A DNA stretch of 64,000 bases from Rhizoclosmatium globosum (lineage: Eukaryota; Chytridiomycota; Chytridiomycetes; Chytridiales; Chytriomycetaceae), in contig MCGO01000020.1 in the NCBI GenBank assembly GCA_002104985.1, forward strand, positions 434,001 to 498,000, in the 5' to 3' direction. The notes under the pieces were generated by a model. The model saw nothing but the letters and a program-made list of their open reading frames with translations, searched no databases and had not been told where the DNA came from. Position 1 is the first letter of the stretch, and the number at the start of each line of letters is the position of its first letter. The position numbers and the translations under genes are program-made. Shown here one piece after another: positions 12,792-22,831 of this stretch.

Positions 12792-13478
12792 TCGTTGGTT
12801 GGTTGGTGTGTGGGAGACACCTTCTTGTCAGATTGGTGGAGGAAAATGTGTTTCAACCAATGAGACAAACGACACAGACATGTCATGTCGAAAAATTGGT
12901 ATGTCTTTGTTATATTGGTGTCAAAGAGTTCATTGAGATGAGTTGAAGAAGGGAAACTGGTCATTTCTTGGGTAAGCACTGAATCAGATCCCGTTAGAGG
13001 ATGAATTAGGCAGTGATGCAAACCTTATTCTAGTCGAAATGTACTTTTCAATGATTGTTTCATCGAAAATAATGGCGATTGCCTTGTCACTGTTGTCAGA
13101 TAAGGCTTAGAAGATTAATGTGGTAACAGACAAGATGACCGTCGAAAGCTCGTCGGATTAATTCTTCGACTTCGTCAGTAATAGATTCTTTTTTCTTCTT
13201 TCGCCCAGATAAATTGAGAATACTGAGTAAGCCCCTTATTACTCTCGCCCCTTAAAGTGAACACATCAAAGTCCCCATGATAGATACGAGAATGACAAGC
13301 TCATTTCCTCTATTCTTTTTGCACAATAGAAACCAATCCGTTGAACTCGTTTGTTTCATGCCAGGTCAAATTTCCAGCCGCACAGCCCCATTCACAGCCA
13401 CAAAGACGGTCTCCGCAAAACGAAAACCCATAAATAGCTGACTCCCACCTCCTTCACCACTTAAAACACCTTGCAAAA
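12792..13478. other. Intergenic region before the Cys-core family
   Basis: No convincing coding region on either strand. It contains the upstream region of the minus-strand membrane-protein gene and, at its right end, the promoter of the gene at 13479. Confidence 0.5.
13430..13437 (+). promoter_or_regulatory. TATA-like box (ATAAATAG)
   Basis: ATAAATAG lies 49 bp before the ATG at 13479. Equivalent ATAAAAG boxes sit 56-63 bp before the ATGs at 15987 and 18170, supporting a shared core-promoter layout in this family. Confidence 0.45.
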
Positions 13479-14144
13479 ATGAGCAACTCCTTCCTCGTCT
13501 CCGCCTTCTACCACGACGGTTCCTGTGCCTCAAACAACCTCTTCGCTTTTGGTTTCAAGCCATTCCCATCCTGCGCAACTACTCCCTCCAACCTCTTGAA
13601 TGGAACCTGTGAATTCACCGGAGGAAAGCAAATGCCAAACGATTACACCAGCAACCTCTGCGTCAAGGACGACTACGACTTCCTCGGCCAAATGACCAAG
13701 ACCGTCGCTGGTCAAGACTATGTCATGATCCAAGGCTTCGATAACGACGCTACCTGCATGGACCGCACCAAGGTTTCCAGCTACTACTCCTTGGTCTTCA
13801 ACAAGGGCATCAACATTCCAAACGTCCCAATTGAAGACTGGTCCCCAGAGGGCTTCCAGTTCTCCAGAATTACTGGCGACTCTACCAAGGTTAGCTTGAA
13901 GGGCCGCGATGGAAAGGAAATCAAGACTATTCCAGTCAACACTTGTATCAGTTACGGGTCCACGTCTTACATCTTGGCTTTCCCAGAGGCTATTCTTACC
14001 CCTACTTCTGCTACCAAGGCTTCTGCTGCCCCAGTCACTACTGCTGTTAACTATGGTGCTACTACCACTCCTCGTAACATCAACAGTGGTGCTGCTTCTA
14101 TCGCTGCCGGAGCTTTCGCGTTCTTGGCTGCCTTGATCATCTAA
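13479..14144 (+). CDS. Cys-core family protein A (six cysteines, hydrophobic C-tail)
   Basis: Intronless, 221 residues, unbroken. The core has six cysteines at about residues 16, 32, 44, 61, 93 and 156 and family signatures shared with the genes at 14674, 15987 and 18170: a start like FLVSAFYHDGSCASNNLFAF, then GTCEFTGGK, NLCVKDDYDFLGQ, YVMIQGFDND and IEDWSPEGFQFSRITGD. A Thr/Ala-rich linker leads to NINSGAA plus an 18-residue hydrophobic C-terminus (AASIAAGAFAFLAALII), which resembles a GPI-attachment signal or tail anchor. No N-terminal signal peptide is visible, which is odd for a disulfide-type protein. This intact single-exon copy is the best reference for the family. Function unknown; surface location is inferred only from the tail. 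Confidence 0.75.
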   Translation: MSNSFLVSAFYHDGSCASNNLFAFGFKPFPSCATTPSNLLNGTCEFTGGKQMPNDYTSNLCVKDDYDFLGQMTKTVAGQDYVMIQGFDNDATCMDRTKVSSYYSLVFNKGINIPNVPIEDWSPEGFQFSRITGDSTKVSLKGRDGKEIKTIPVNTCISYGSTSYILAFPEAILTPTSATKASAAPVTTAVNYGATTTPRNINSGAASIAAGAFAFLAALII

Positions 14145-14673
14145 ATGTCCCACACGTTCCAGCTTCTTAGTTTACATTCCTCATTCTCATCTCTCGATTA
14201 ACCTCATCGAATAAAATGTAATTGTGCGTGTGAGATCCGCATTTCCGTTTTTCATTCCGCATCTTCATCTCCTGTCACACAGCCACACGATAAGCCGAGT
14301 AACTTTCCCTTAATTGTTCTTGAAAATACCTGGAATGAACTGAACATGAAATGAACTGAAAACAAGGAGGAATAGTTTTGTCGGAGAACATTAAATACAA
14401 GATTGCTGGCCTTGTAGTCCTTGAAAATTCGAAATTCTGTATTTTGTGGCTGTTAATGATATTTATGATTTGCGTTGAAGGTCTGTCATAATACCTGCTG
14501 CAAATAAATTAAGATATGCAGAAATTAGAATTAACGAATAAGGGTCTAAGGGGCTTGTGTCTCAAAATTGACACTCACCAATAATGGAGGCGTCCACTCA
14601 CTCACCAGCCACACTTCCTTAAAACGCTGTTTCCTTTGACGGAATTGCATCAGAATATCTCAAAAAATTAAAT
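14145..14673. other. Intergenic spacer with a poly(A) signal
   Basis: AATAAA at 14210-14215 is a plausible polyadenylation signal for the gene ending at 14144. The rest is AT-rich spacer and upstream region of the gene at 14674; no coding signal seen. Confidence 0.45.
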
Positions 14674-15476
14674 ATGAACGGCAACGACTTCCTCGTCACT
14701 TCCTGGTACCAAAACGGATCCTGCGCTCCAAGCAACCTCTTCGCATACAGCTTTGTCCCATTCCCATCTTGCGCAACTGCCAAGCCAAGCGACCAGCTTG
14801 ACGGAACTTGTAAGCAAGTCGGTGGAAAACAAACCCCAACAAACTTCAACTCCGAGCTCTGCGCCGAAAAAGGACTACGACTTCCTAGGCCAACTCTCCA
14901 AGAATCTCGGAGGCCAAACGTACATCCTCTTCCAATCGTTCGCGAACGACGTCAAGTGCAGTGACCCAGCCAAGACCACCGAATTCTACGCACTCACTTT
15001 CAACAAGAACTTGAACCTGAACTTGAACGTCGAAGACTGGAGCCCCAACAATCGTCAATTGAGCAGAGATGAATCCAACATCAACAAGATTTACTTGACC
15101 CGCGACGGCTCCGTCATCAAGACTTTCGACGCCAAACACTTGTTACTCCTGCGGTACTGGATCTTACGTGTTCGCCTACCCAGATGTTCTCAATAAAACT
15201 GACGCTAAACCAACCAATGGTCCCATCAGTGACGTTGGAGGTCCTTGCAAGCAAGCTATTCCTAACCCTGCTGTTTGCAAGGCCGGTCTCGTTTGCATTC
15301 CACCTGCTGTTGCCTTGCCGCGAGCTGCTGGATCTTGCCAGCTCCCAGCCGCTACTACTACCACTGCCGCTGCTGCTCCAGCTACTACTACCACTGCCCG
15401 TAACATTAACAGTGGAGCTTCTGCTTCGTCTGTCGCTTTGGGGGCTATTGCCTTGTTTGCCACCTTGTTTGCTTGA
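14674..15476 (+). CDS. Cys-core family protein B with a GGPC module (two 1-base frame breaks)
   Basis: Begins FLVTSWYQNGSCAPSNLFAY, clearly paralogous to gene A, with GTCKQVGGKQ, KKDYDFLGQLSKNLGG and VEDWSPNNRQLSRD. After the core comes a four-cysteine module (SDVGGPCKQAIPNPAVCKAG, then LVCIPPAVALP), a Thr/Ala linker and the family tail (NINSGASASSVALGAIALF). The frame breaks twice, at an A5 run near 14868-14872 and an AAA near 15133-15135; dropping one A at each restores exactly the family-conserved residues. That pattern suggests sequence or assembly errors more than a dead gene, but recent inactivation is possible. There is no signal peptide. The extra module relative to gene A shows the family gains domains between core and tail. 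Confidence 0.65.
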
Positions 15477-15986
15477 AATTCATTTTTGGAATCGATGCGT
15501 GCAATTCCTCATTTTCTGTTAGCTTTTCCTCTCATAGTTTAAAAATAAACGGAACCTCTTCGTTAAAGATAGTTTATTCACTTTGCTGGCTGATGAAGCT
15601 GGGGCTTCTTGGGCTTACATAAGCATGGAAATTGAGTTGCACACACCTTAATTCCGACACGCATGTTTGCAATCCCTCACCGAGTGAGTGTTTTCGCGAT
15701 TTTGTTCTTGAGCATCTCCGACGCACCGCCTTACAAATTACATAGATTAGGTGGTTACTAACACCACTTCCAACTACAACCTTTTTAAGCGGCAGCTGCG
15801 GATCTTCATCGCCGACTTAGAACCAGAGCACAACTTTTTGTCAATGCGGGTTCAACGTGAGTGGAACTTTTGTTGCCGTTCTGCACCGCCACATCAATTA
15901 AAACCGAACCGTTTTCCGCTTCCGTAAACAATAAAAGCAGACTACCCGTATCACTTTTCTTCGCTCACAAAAACCCTCAAACAAAA
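15477..15986. other. Intergenic spacer
   Basis: No coding region recognised. It carries the 3' end of the gene at 14674 and the promoter of the gene at 15987. Confidence 0.45.
15931..15937 (+). promoter_or_regulatory. TATA-like box (ATAAAAG)
   Basis: ATAAAAG 56 bp upstream of the ATG at 15987, at the same relative place as in the other family genes. Confidence 0.4.
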
Positions 15987-17874
15987 ATGACTACTCCCTC
16001 TATTCCTCCGCAATTCGTGGTCTCACCCGCATGCCAGTTCGCTGTCGACAACCTCGGATTGAAGAGAAAGACTTGTTCGACTTTGCCTAATGTTAATAGC
16101 TGTCTTTGTGATGCACTTGGTGAGTAGTTTCGTGGGCTTGGATTGATGATGCTTTGACTCACCAATGATAATCAAAACATAGATGCTGAATCAACTCTTG
16201 CTTACTGCAACTTTGACTACAACAAGAGAGAGCGCTGGTCTGGCGATTATACTCAGGCTGTGGCCGACAGACTCTTGGCTTGCACGTGAGTGTTGGTCAT
16301 CGGTTACACTCATTTCTCATATGTTTCGTCCAGAAACTCGAACCGTACGGTTGTTCCACCAACTTACCTTCTCGTTCTTCCAGACGGAATGGTTAATCCT
16401 CTTGGAACTAACGCCGCATTTTCCAAGTACTACAAGAACGGCAGCTGCGACACCGGAAACGCGTATGCCTACACTCTCCGTGCTTCAAAGAATTGCATCA
16501 ACAAGCTCGGCGAGTGTCAAGCCTTTGGCCGCAAGTTTTCGAACGACTCTATCTCCGAACTCTGCGTCAAAGACGACTTTGACTTCTCTAACCAGTTTAT
16601 CACCGACTTTGCTGGCAGAGACTATGTCTTGTTCCAGTCCTTTGAAACTGACGCCAAGTGCACGGGATCTGTCTCAAGTTACTCTGCTCTCATTCTTGAC
16701 CAGGTCCAGAACGTTAACCTAAACATTGATGGCTGGAAGATTGGAAACCACTCTCTCGCGTTGCCAATGATGCTAGCCAAGTTACCTTAAAGGCTTATGA
16801 TGGATCCGCAATCAGAAACCTTCCTGTCAACGCTTGTGTCACCAACGGTCAAGGATCTTGGATTATGATGTTGTCGAAATCAAGCGCTCCATTCAGTGAG
16901 TTGGTGGACCTTGCCAACAAGCTATTCCAAATGCACCAGTCTGCAAGTCTGGACTTACCTGCATTCCTCCTGCCCAAGCTTTGCCTGGTGCCGCGGGAAC
17001 TTGTGTTCCTGTCAGTGATGTCGGTGGTCCATGTCAGCAAGCCATTCTCAACGCTGCCGTTTGCAAGACCGGCCTTGTATGTATTCCACCAGCCGTTGCT
17101 TTGCCTGGAGCTCCTGGATCGTGTCAAGTTCCAACTACTGTCACCGCCACCACTTCTGCCTCTGCAATCCCCACTTTGTCCCAACCTCAACTCTTTTCTT
17201 GACTCCTGTTTTCGACGGATACTATACCGAAAGCTCTTGTGGGGCCAAGAACGCGTACGCTTTTGGAACGACTACAGTAAAGTATGGTTGCAGCGCATCT
17301 TACTGGAACGGAACTTGTCTCGCCAACAAACCATTGACTCACCAGTAACTTACCAAACTCGTGTTTGTATTGCACCTGGATTCGACTTTGCCGCCGAAGC
17401 TGCGAAACGCTTGGTGCCAACTGTTGGAGCAAACTACGTGTTGTTTCAACAGTTCGTGAACACGGATTGTAGCGGAGCTGCTGACAAAAACTTTGGCATT
17501 GTTTTCAATCAATCTTTGGTAAACGTCTACTTTGATATTCCTTCTTTTGGAGGTGAGCGCAAAATCACAAATGGTGGAAATGGAAACGTTGCCATGACTA
17601 CAGCAACTGGGATCGCTCTTTTCGAAGTTGGAAAGTGCTTGAACTTGAATGGATTTGTTTTCAAGTTTACTCTTCCGCAAGGCGCTCAAATTTCCTCCAC
17701 TTCAACTTGACCTCCACAACTTCCGCAAGCGTAAGTACAACTTCAACAACTACCACCGCTAGTTCTAGTCCTGTCACTACAACCGGAACGACTACACGCA
17801 ATTTAGTTGTTGGCAGTGCCTCGACCTTCACTGTTTATGGAGCCGCTGCTTTTTTCGCTTCCTTGTTTATTTGA
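15987..17874 (+). CDS. Cys-core family protein C: six-Cys module, two core domains, two GGPC modules
   Basis: Exon 1 (15987-16120) encodes the first half of a six-cysteine module (SPACQFAVDNLGLKRKTC, then CLCDAL). After an intron, exon 2 (about 16182-16287) supplies the second half (ESTLAYCNF and a final Cys before the next donor). Exon 3 carries the core domain (LLVLPDGMVNPLGTN, ELCVKDDFDFSNQF, DYVLFQSFETDAKC), then two tandem GGPC modules (about 16895-17130; GGPCQQAIPNAPVCKSG and GGPCQQAILNAAVCKTGLVC) and a second, more divergent core domain (17200-17700; GYYTESSCGAKNAYAFG, NYVLFQQFVNTDCSG). A Ser/Thr-rich linker and hydrophobic tail (STFTVYGAAAFFASLFI) end the protein. Frame breaks near 16755, 16895, 17195 and 17345 must be bridged, so the single-gene model is likely but unproven; it could instead be two adjacent damaged genes. 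Confidence 0.55.
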
Positions 17875-18106
17875 TTTCTCCCTAAGACTCTCTATATCTA
17901 TTGAAATGCTATAACTTGAATGAAGTATCTTTTTGCATATAATTCCTCGTCACTCTCTTCAATAAACCATAACCTCATGGCCCTCACACATTGAGTGGGA
18001 TTACAAGATTACAAATTCAATCAATCAATCAATCGTTTGACTCAGAGTTCGTTTCATTCACCTGCCGCCACCATCAGAATGACTGACATCGACGAAATTG
18101 CGAGGG

Positions 18107-18114
18107 ATAAAAGG
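18107..18114 (+). promoter_or_regulatory. TATA-like box (ATAAAAGG)
   Basis: ATAAAAGG 63 bp before the ATG at 18170. Confidence 0.4.
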
Positions 18115-18169
18115 CTGGCACCCTTAATCCACTCAACAAAAAAGCCTCAACAATCTGTAATCAATCGAA

Positions 18170-19217
18170 ATGTCTCTTACTCAATCGTGTCAATTCGCTG
18201 TAGATACACTTTCTACATCCGTGACCACATGTGCCAACATGAGCAACGTGAACAACTGCATCTGCGATGCTCTAGGTAATGGCGGTCACTTACATGAACC
18301 ACGAAGTTTAACTGTCAAACTGTTACGCTAGACCCTGAATCCGTGTCAAAGTACTGTTCCCTCCCTGGTAACGACAATGCAGCATGGAGTACAACTTACA
18401 CTCAGGCTATCGCCAAACGCTTGGATGCTTGCAAGTGAGTTTGAGTCATAATATTTAATGAAGTAATGAGTCATTGACGACTGTCTCATGCTCTCTCAGT
18501 CAAGCAGGTTTGCCAGTCGTTCCACACACTGATCTCCTCGTCCTTCCAGATGGAATGAAAAATCCTCTTGGAACCAACCTCATATTCTCACAGTATTTCC
18601 ATAATGGTACTTGCGATAATGGAAACACATTCGCCTACTCCCTTCAAGCCCTACCAAACTGCATCAACCGTGTTGGAGAGTGTCAGGCTGTTGGTCGCAA
18701 GTTTTCAAACGATTCCATGACTGAACTTTGCGTGAAGGATGACTTTGATTACCCGTCCCAACTTGCCAACGGCCTTGCTGGAAAGGATTACGTGAACTTT
18801 CAATCTTTTAATAATGACACCAAGTGTACTGGATCTGTGTCCTCTTATTTTGCACTGGTTCTGGATCAAGTTCAGAATGTGAACCTCAAGATGGAGGATT
18901 GGAATGTTGGCTATCAGCTTTCTAGGGTTGAAGGAGACAAAACAAAGCTTGCGGTCAAGGCATATGACGGCAGTGGAATTAAGACAGTTCCTTTGGGCTC
19001 CTGCGTGACATTCGGTCAAGGATCTTACGTTTTCACGTTTCCTGGATCCAGCCCAGTTGTTACAACGGCTGCTGTTACAGCCACATCTGCCCTTCCCGTA
19101 GCCATGACCACTACAGCAGCTGTTGTAACTACAACTGTGCGCAGTGTTGTCACTAACGGAGTTAAATCACTTTCTGCTCTTGGATCCATCGCGTTTGTGA
19201 CAGCCTTCTTGATCTGA
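18170..19217 (+). CDS. Cys-core family protein E with N-terminal six-Cys module
   Basis: Three exons without frame breaks. Exon 1 (18170-18275): MSLTQSCQFAVDTL, then TTCANMSNVNNCICDAL. Exon 2 (about 18332-18434): DPESVSKYCSLPGNDNAAW and a terminal DAC. Exon 3: the core domain (LLVLPDGMKNPLGTNLIF, NGTCDNGNTFAYSL, ELCVKDDFDYPSQLA, YVNFQSFNNDTKC, MEDWNVGYQLSRVEGD), a Thr/Val-rich linker and a hydrophobic tail (SLSALGSIAFVTAFLI). Intron positions and phases match the gene at 15987 and the six-Cys repeat gene at 57607, so this module has moved as an exon pair. No signal peptide is present before the first cysteine. It is the cleanest intact representative of the module-plus-core arrangement. Function unknown. 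Confidence 0.75.
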
Positions 19218-19331
19218 TTTCTTTTGAATTGAGCCCTAACAATTAACAATCCTTTTTTATCCTATCTCATATGAAGAAATAAATATCAGTCCATAAATAT
19301 TTGTTTGGAAACTAGTGAGGGAGAAGGAAAG

Positions 19332-19721
19332 ATGACAGACCAGTTTGACCACAACGCTTTGAGTTCCTCTCGACGCTCACTGCATCAATTCATAAGCTTG
19401 TTGGAGATCCAACGCAATCTGGTTGGTCCCTGGATAGCCTCAAAGCGGACAGTCTGGAAATGGCAGAGTTTCGGAAGGCCGTGAGTTCCCTGTCTTCGCA
19501 ACCACAACCTCCATCTCACACTTGACGATGTAGATTGAAGCGACGAAAGCTAAAGTGCTTGCAGCCAAGGAGTATCATGAATCGTTGCCAGGGATTGATT
19601 TGACTGAAGAGCAGCAGCTACAGAAACTGGCTGCGTGCGAGGAGGAGCTAAAGCAAAAAAGGAACAACTCGCGAAGTATCTTCAGTTGCCGATATTTGAG
19701 CAGTTACGGCATAAAGTGTAA
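19332..19721 (+). CDS. MED9: Probable Mediator subunit 9
   Basis: Small two-exon gene; the intron is about 19482-19533 (GTGAGT...TAG). Exon 2 encodes EYHESLPGIDLTEEQQLQKL followed by a helical Glu/Lys-rich stretch and KYLQLPIFEQLRHKV. The pattern of a short helix, PGI-x-L-T/S-x-EQQ-x-Q-x-L and a final coiled coil matches the C-terminal domain of Mediator middle-module subunit MED9, which helps connect Mediator to RNA polymerase II. One base appears missing in an A6 run near 19655-19660; an extra A joins the coiled coil to the conserved end. About 115 residues, close to the usual conserved MED9 length. Identification rests on recalled family sequence, so it is moderate. Confidence 0.55.
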
Positions 19722-19814
19722 ATAAACTAATGGATACCTGTAGTCTCAACATGTTATAGTCTCCAATCTCCAAATAATGCTCCATCCCAACTGACTCCAT
19801 AGGGTTATCAATAG

Positions 19815-22065
19815 ATGTATTTCCGGTCCTTTCTCTTTCCATTCTTCCTATCGTTTTTGTGTTGGAAACGTCAAACGATGATCTGCCGACTGCTTCCACT
19901 TTCACGGCATCCACGGCTGACAACCATTCAAAGGCGACTGTCGAGCACAACTGCCGCACACAGCCCAGCATATCTCCGGAATCAAACGACTTGATATCCA
20001 ACTTTCAGAACTTTACTCCAGACCGAATCCGTAACTTCTCAATCATTGCTCATATCGATCATGGTGCGTATCTGTCGCATGGACTGTTGGAAGCTGATTC
20101 ATTCATTTGCAGGAAAGAGTACATTGGCCGACAGACTGTTGGAGTTGACTGGAACGATAGCAAAGTTGAAAAGGTATCTGGTCCAGCCTGACTCTCTATA
20201 CCTACTGTCTTACTCAATCGGAATATGTTTGATAACAGGACAACCGCGGGTCCTCGATAAGCTGAAAGTCGAAAAAGAAAGAGGCATCACAGTGAAAGCT
20301 CAAACTGCATCCATGTTTTACACACATCCAACCACAAAGGAAACATATTTATTGAATCTGATTGATACCCCTGGCCATGTCGATTTCAGTTACGAAGTAT
20401 CTCGTTCGCTGTCAGCTTGTCAAGGAACTCTGCTGCTTGTTGATGCATCACAAGGCATCCAAGCTCAGACGGTGGCCAACTTCTTTTTGGCTTTCAGTGA
20501 AAACTTGGCTGTTGTTCCTGTCTTGAATAAGGTGGATTTGCCTGGTGCAGACCCCGAAAAGGTCCTTAGTCAGATCGAATCAACGTTTGAACTTGACACA
20601 TCGGAGTTCCTTTAATTAGTGCAAAGACCGGACTTGGTGTCCCTGCTATCCTCGACAAAATTGTATCCGATATTCCCCCTCCCTTGGACCTGGGCTCTCC
20701 AGATGGGGATTTCAAAGCCTTCTGTTCGATATTTGGTACGATTCATACGTCGGCGTCGTCTGTCTGATTGCTGTTCACTCGGGAACTCTAAAGAAAGGGC
20801 AACGAATCACGTCACACTACACCAAAAACACATACGAAGTCACTCAGCTGGGAATCATGCATCCAGAACAAACACCAACGCCGTGCCTCACTGTCGGTCA
20901 AGTTGGGTTTATTCATCTTGGAATGAAGTCGACACGAGACGCAAACATTGGTGACACGTTTTATGCATCCAAGTCGCCAAACACGCCTCCACCAACACCA
21001 TTCCCCGGATTTAAACCCGCGAAATCGATGGTCTTTGCAGGAGCGTATCCTATGGATGCTTCAGAATTTCCAAAATGCAAGACGCAATTGATCGATTAAC
21101 TTTAAAGACGCAAGTGTTGCTGTCTCCAGAGAAACCTCAGCCGCCTTAGGACAAGGATTCCGTCTTGGATTCCTTGGAACACTTCATATGGATGTGTTCC
21201 GACAGAGACTCGAAGAAGAGCATGATTCAACAGTCATCAATACTGCTCCTACCGTGAGTTATCAAGTGCAATACAAGGATGAACGAAAAGTGTTGGATTG
21301 GAGGAAGACGTTGTGAATAAGCGTCGTGTTAACGTATCAAGAATCCGGCTGAGTTTCCTGAACCGGATGAGTTGGGAAATGTGGCTGCGTTTTACGAGCC
21401 GATGGTTGTTGGAACTTTGATTTGTCCTGCTGAATACGTCGGTGGACTTATGGAACTTTGCGGGGTAAGTTTTGCACCTCTCCAAATCCATATATTAACA
21501 TGTCCTCTGGTAGAGTCATCGCGGTGAACAGCTCGACTACACCGCCATCGACTCAACCCGCGTCCTCTTGAAATACAAGCTTCCGATGTCTGAGATCCTC
21601 ACCGACTTTTACGACCAACTCAAATCCCGCACACAAGGATACGCAACGTTTGATTATGAGGAAGTCGGGTATGCTGAATCAGATCTCGTGAAAGTGAACC
21701 TATTACTGAACGGCAAGCCCGTCGACGCCCTCGCGACCATTGTTCATCGCAGTAGCAGTGACCGTGTTGCGAAAGAATGGGTGAAGAGACTAAAGGGGGT
21801 GATGGACAGACAGCTCGTCGAAATCATTATTCAGGCATCTATCAAGGAAAGATAGTATCTCGTGAAACAATCTCTGCGTTAGGAAGGATGTTACTGCGAA
21901 ACTCTACGGTGGAGATATCACCGAAAGATGAAGTTGTTGGAAAAACAGAAGGCAGGAAAGAAACGAATGAAGAGCGTTGCTGGTGGTATTCAGTTACCCC
22001 AAGAAGCGTTCTTGAGTTTGATTAATGGTAATGAGGGCGGAGGAAGTGAAAACAAAAAGAAGTAA
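19815..22065 (+). CDS. GUF1: Mitochondrial elongation factor 4 (GUF1/LepA-type GTPase)
   Basis: Starts with a basic, Ser/Arg-rich mitochondrial presequence ([11 protein letters not shown], later [12 protein letters not shown]). The GTPase domain follows over small exons: [11 protein letters not shown] (start of G1), [13 protein letters not shown], then [13 protein letters not shown] (G2), [18 protein letters not shown] (G3) and [17 protein letters not shown] (G4), domain II ([15 protein letters not shown]) and the LepA C-terminal part ([60 protein letters not shown]). It catalyses back-translocation on mitochondrial ribosomes and supports translation under stress. Frame breaks occur near 19985, 20605, 20720, 21080, 21290 and 21855, at positions where the family is conserved on both sides. 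A pseudogene is possible, but preserved motifs to the very end favour sequence indels. Confidence 0.85.
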
Positions 22066-22103
22066 ACTTAGAAATGTCTTTTATAATTTCCGTCAACTGT
22101 AAA

Positions 22104-22812
22104 ATGCGAAGCACCTCAGAAACCCTGTATCCAGCCCGATTCTGGCAACTATAGGCCACCTAATGGCCACCATTATGGTCTTTTTCACAAAGGTGCTTTA
22201 GTCTAGCTTCATTTTGGAATTGAATTCACTCAACCTGTCAAACTTAAGGACGGAAACATCTTTCGCGCCATGCCTCTACGCGATATATCACAATACTCAA
22301 CTTCAATACCTCGTAAGCCTTGCTAAATATCTGGAGTCTGCCGCTGATCCGATTTAAACCTAATACTATAATACTAGAATCACCGCTGCATTAGCCCTCA
22401 CGTGGATCTGCTTCTCCTCGAATTCATTGCCATGTTTATGGGCTTGAATCTGTTTCAATCTGGCACAAACTTCATTTGTGAGTTGTGTCTTCCTTCTTTG
22501 AACGATTGTTGACGCTTGAAAACGGGGAATAGATATCACCGCTCACGTGGCAGCAACCATATCACTCGCGTTTTTTATTACGGAAGGTGCGTGGTTTAAA
22601 ATTCGCGTTTTCATTGCGATTAGAATCGGGTTAACTCTTTACATTCAACAGCATGGCACTATCAAATTTATTGGTACATTTTCACGTTTTGCAAGTGAGT
22701 ATATTGTATTATACAGTACTTAGTCCCGCTTGACTAACGTTTTACTGCAGCGCGCTACCAGAAATACTTGAACTTATTATGATTGCTAAACGAAAGATCT
22801 TACGATTGTAGA
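22104..22812 (+). CDS. TMEM107: TMEM107 homologue, ciliary transition-zone membrane protein
   Basis: Several tiny exons with introns of about 40-70 bp. Exon 1 reads MRSTSETLYPARFWQL, then GHLMATIMVFFTK, which is TM1 of TMEM107 (one base appears missing near 22152). Next DGNIFRAMPLRDISQYSTSI; then VDLLLLEFIAMFMGLNLFQS (TM2), YITAHVAATISLAFFITE (TM3), HYQIYWYIFTFCNALPEILE (TM4) and a basic end. The order of four helices, the ARF start and the YWYIF motif match animal TMEM107, a tetraspan protein that sits with the MKS complex at the transition zone and controls ciliary membrane composition. CC2D2A, from the same complex, lies about 14 kb upstream. Its small size and many introns make it easy to miss in automatic annotation. 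Confidence 0.75.
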
Positions 22813-22831
22813 GAACGCTTCTTCAATAAAA

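Noticed and set aside
13530..14153. 207-codon minus-strand reading frame opposite Cys-core gene A
   Set aside because: The plus strand carries the conserved family sequence; the opposite frame is a composition effect.
19815..22065. Programmed frameshifting in GUF1
   Set aside because: There are about six breaks with no common slippery site, and neighbouring unrelated genes show the same thing, so indels or decay fit better.
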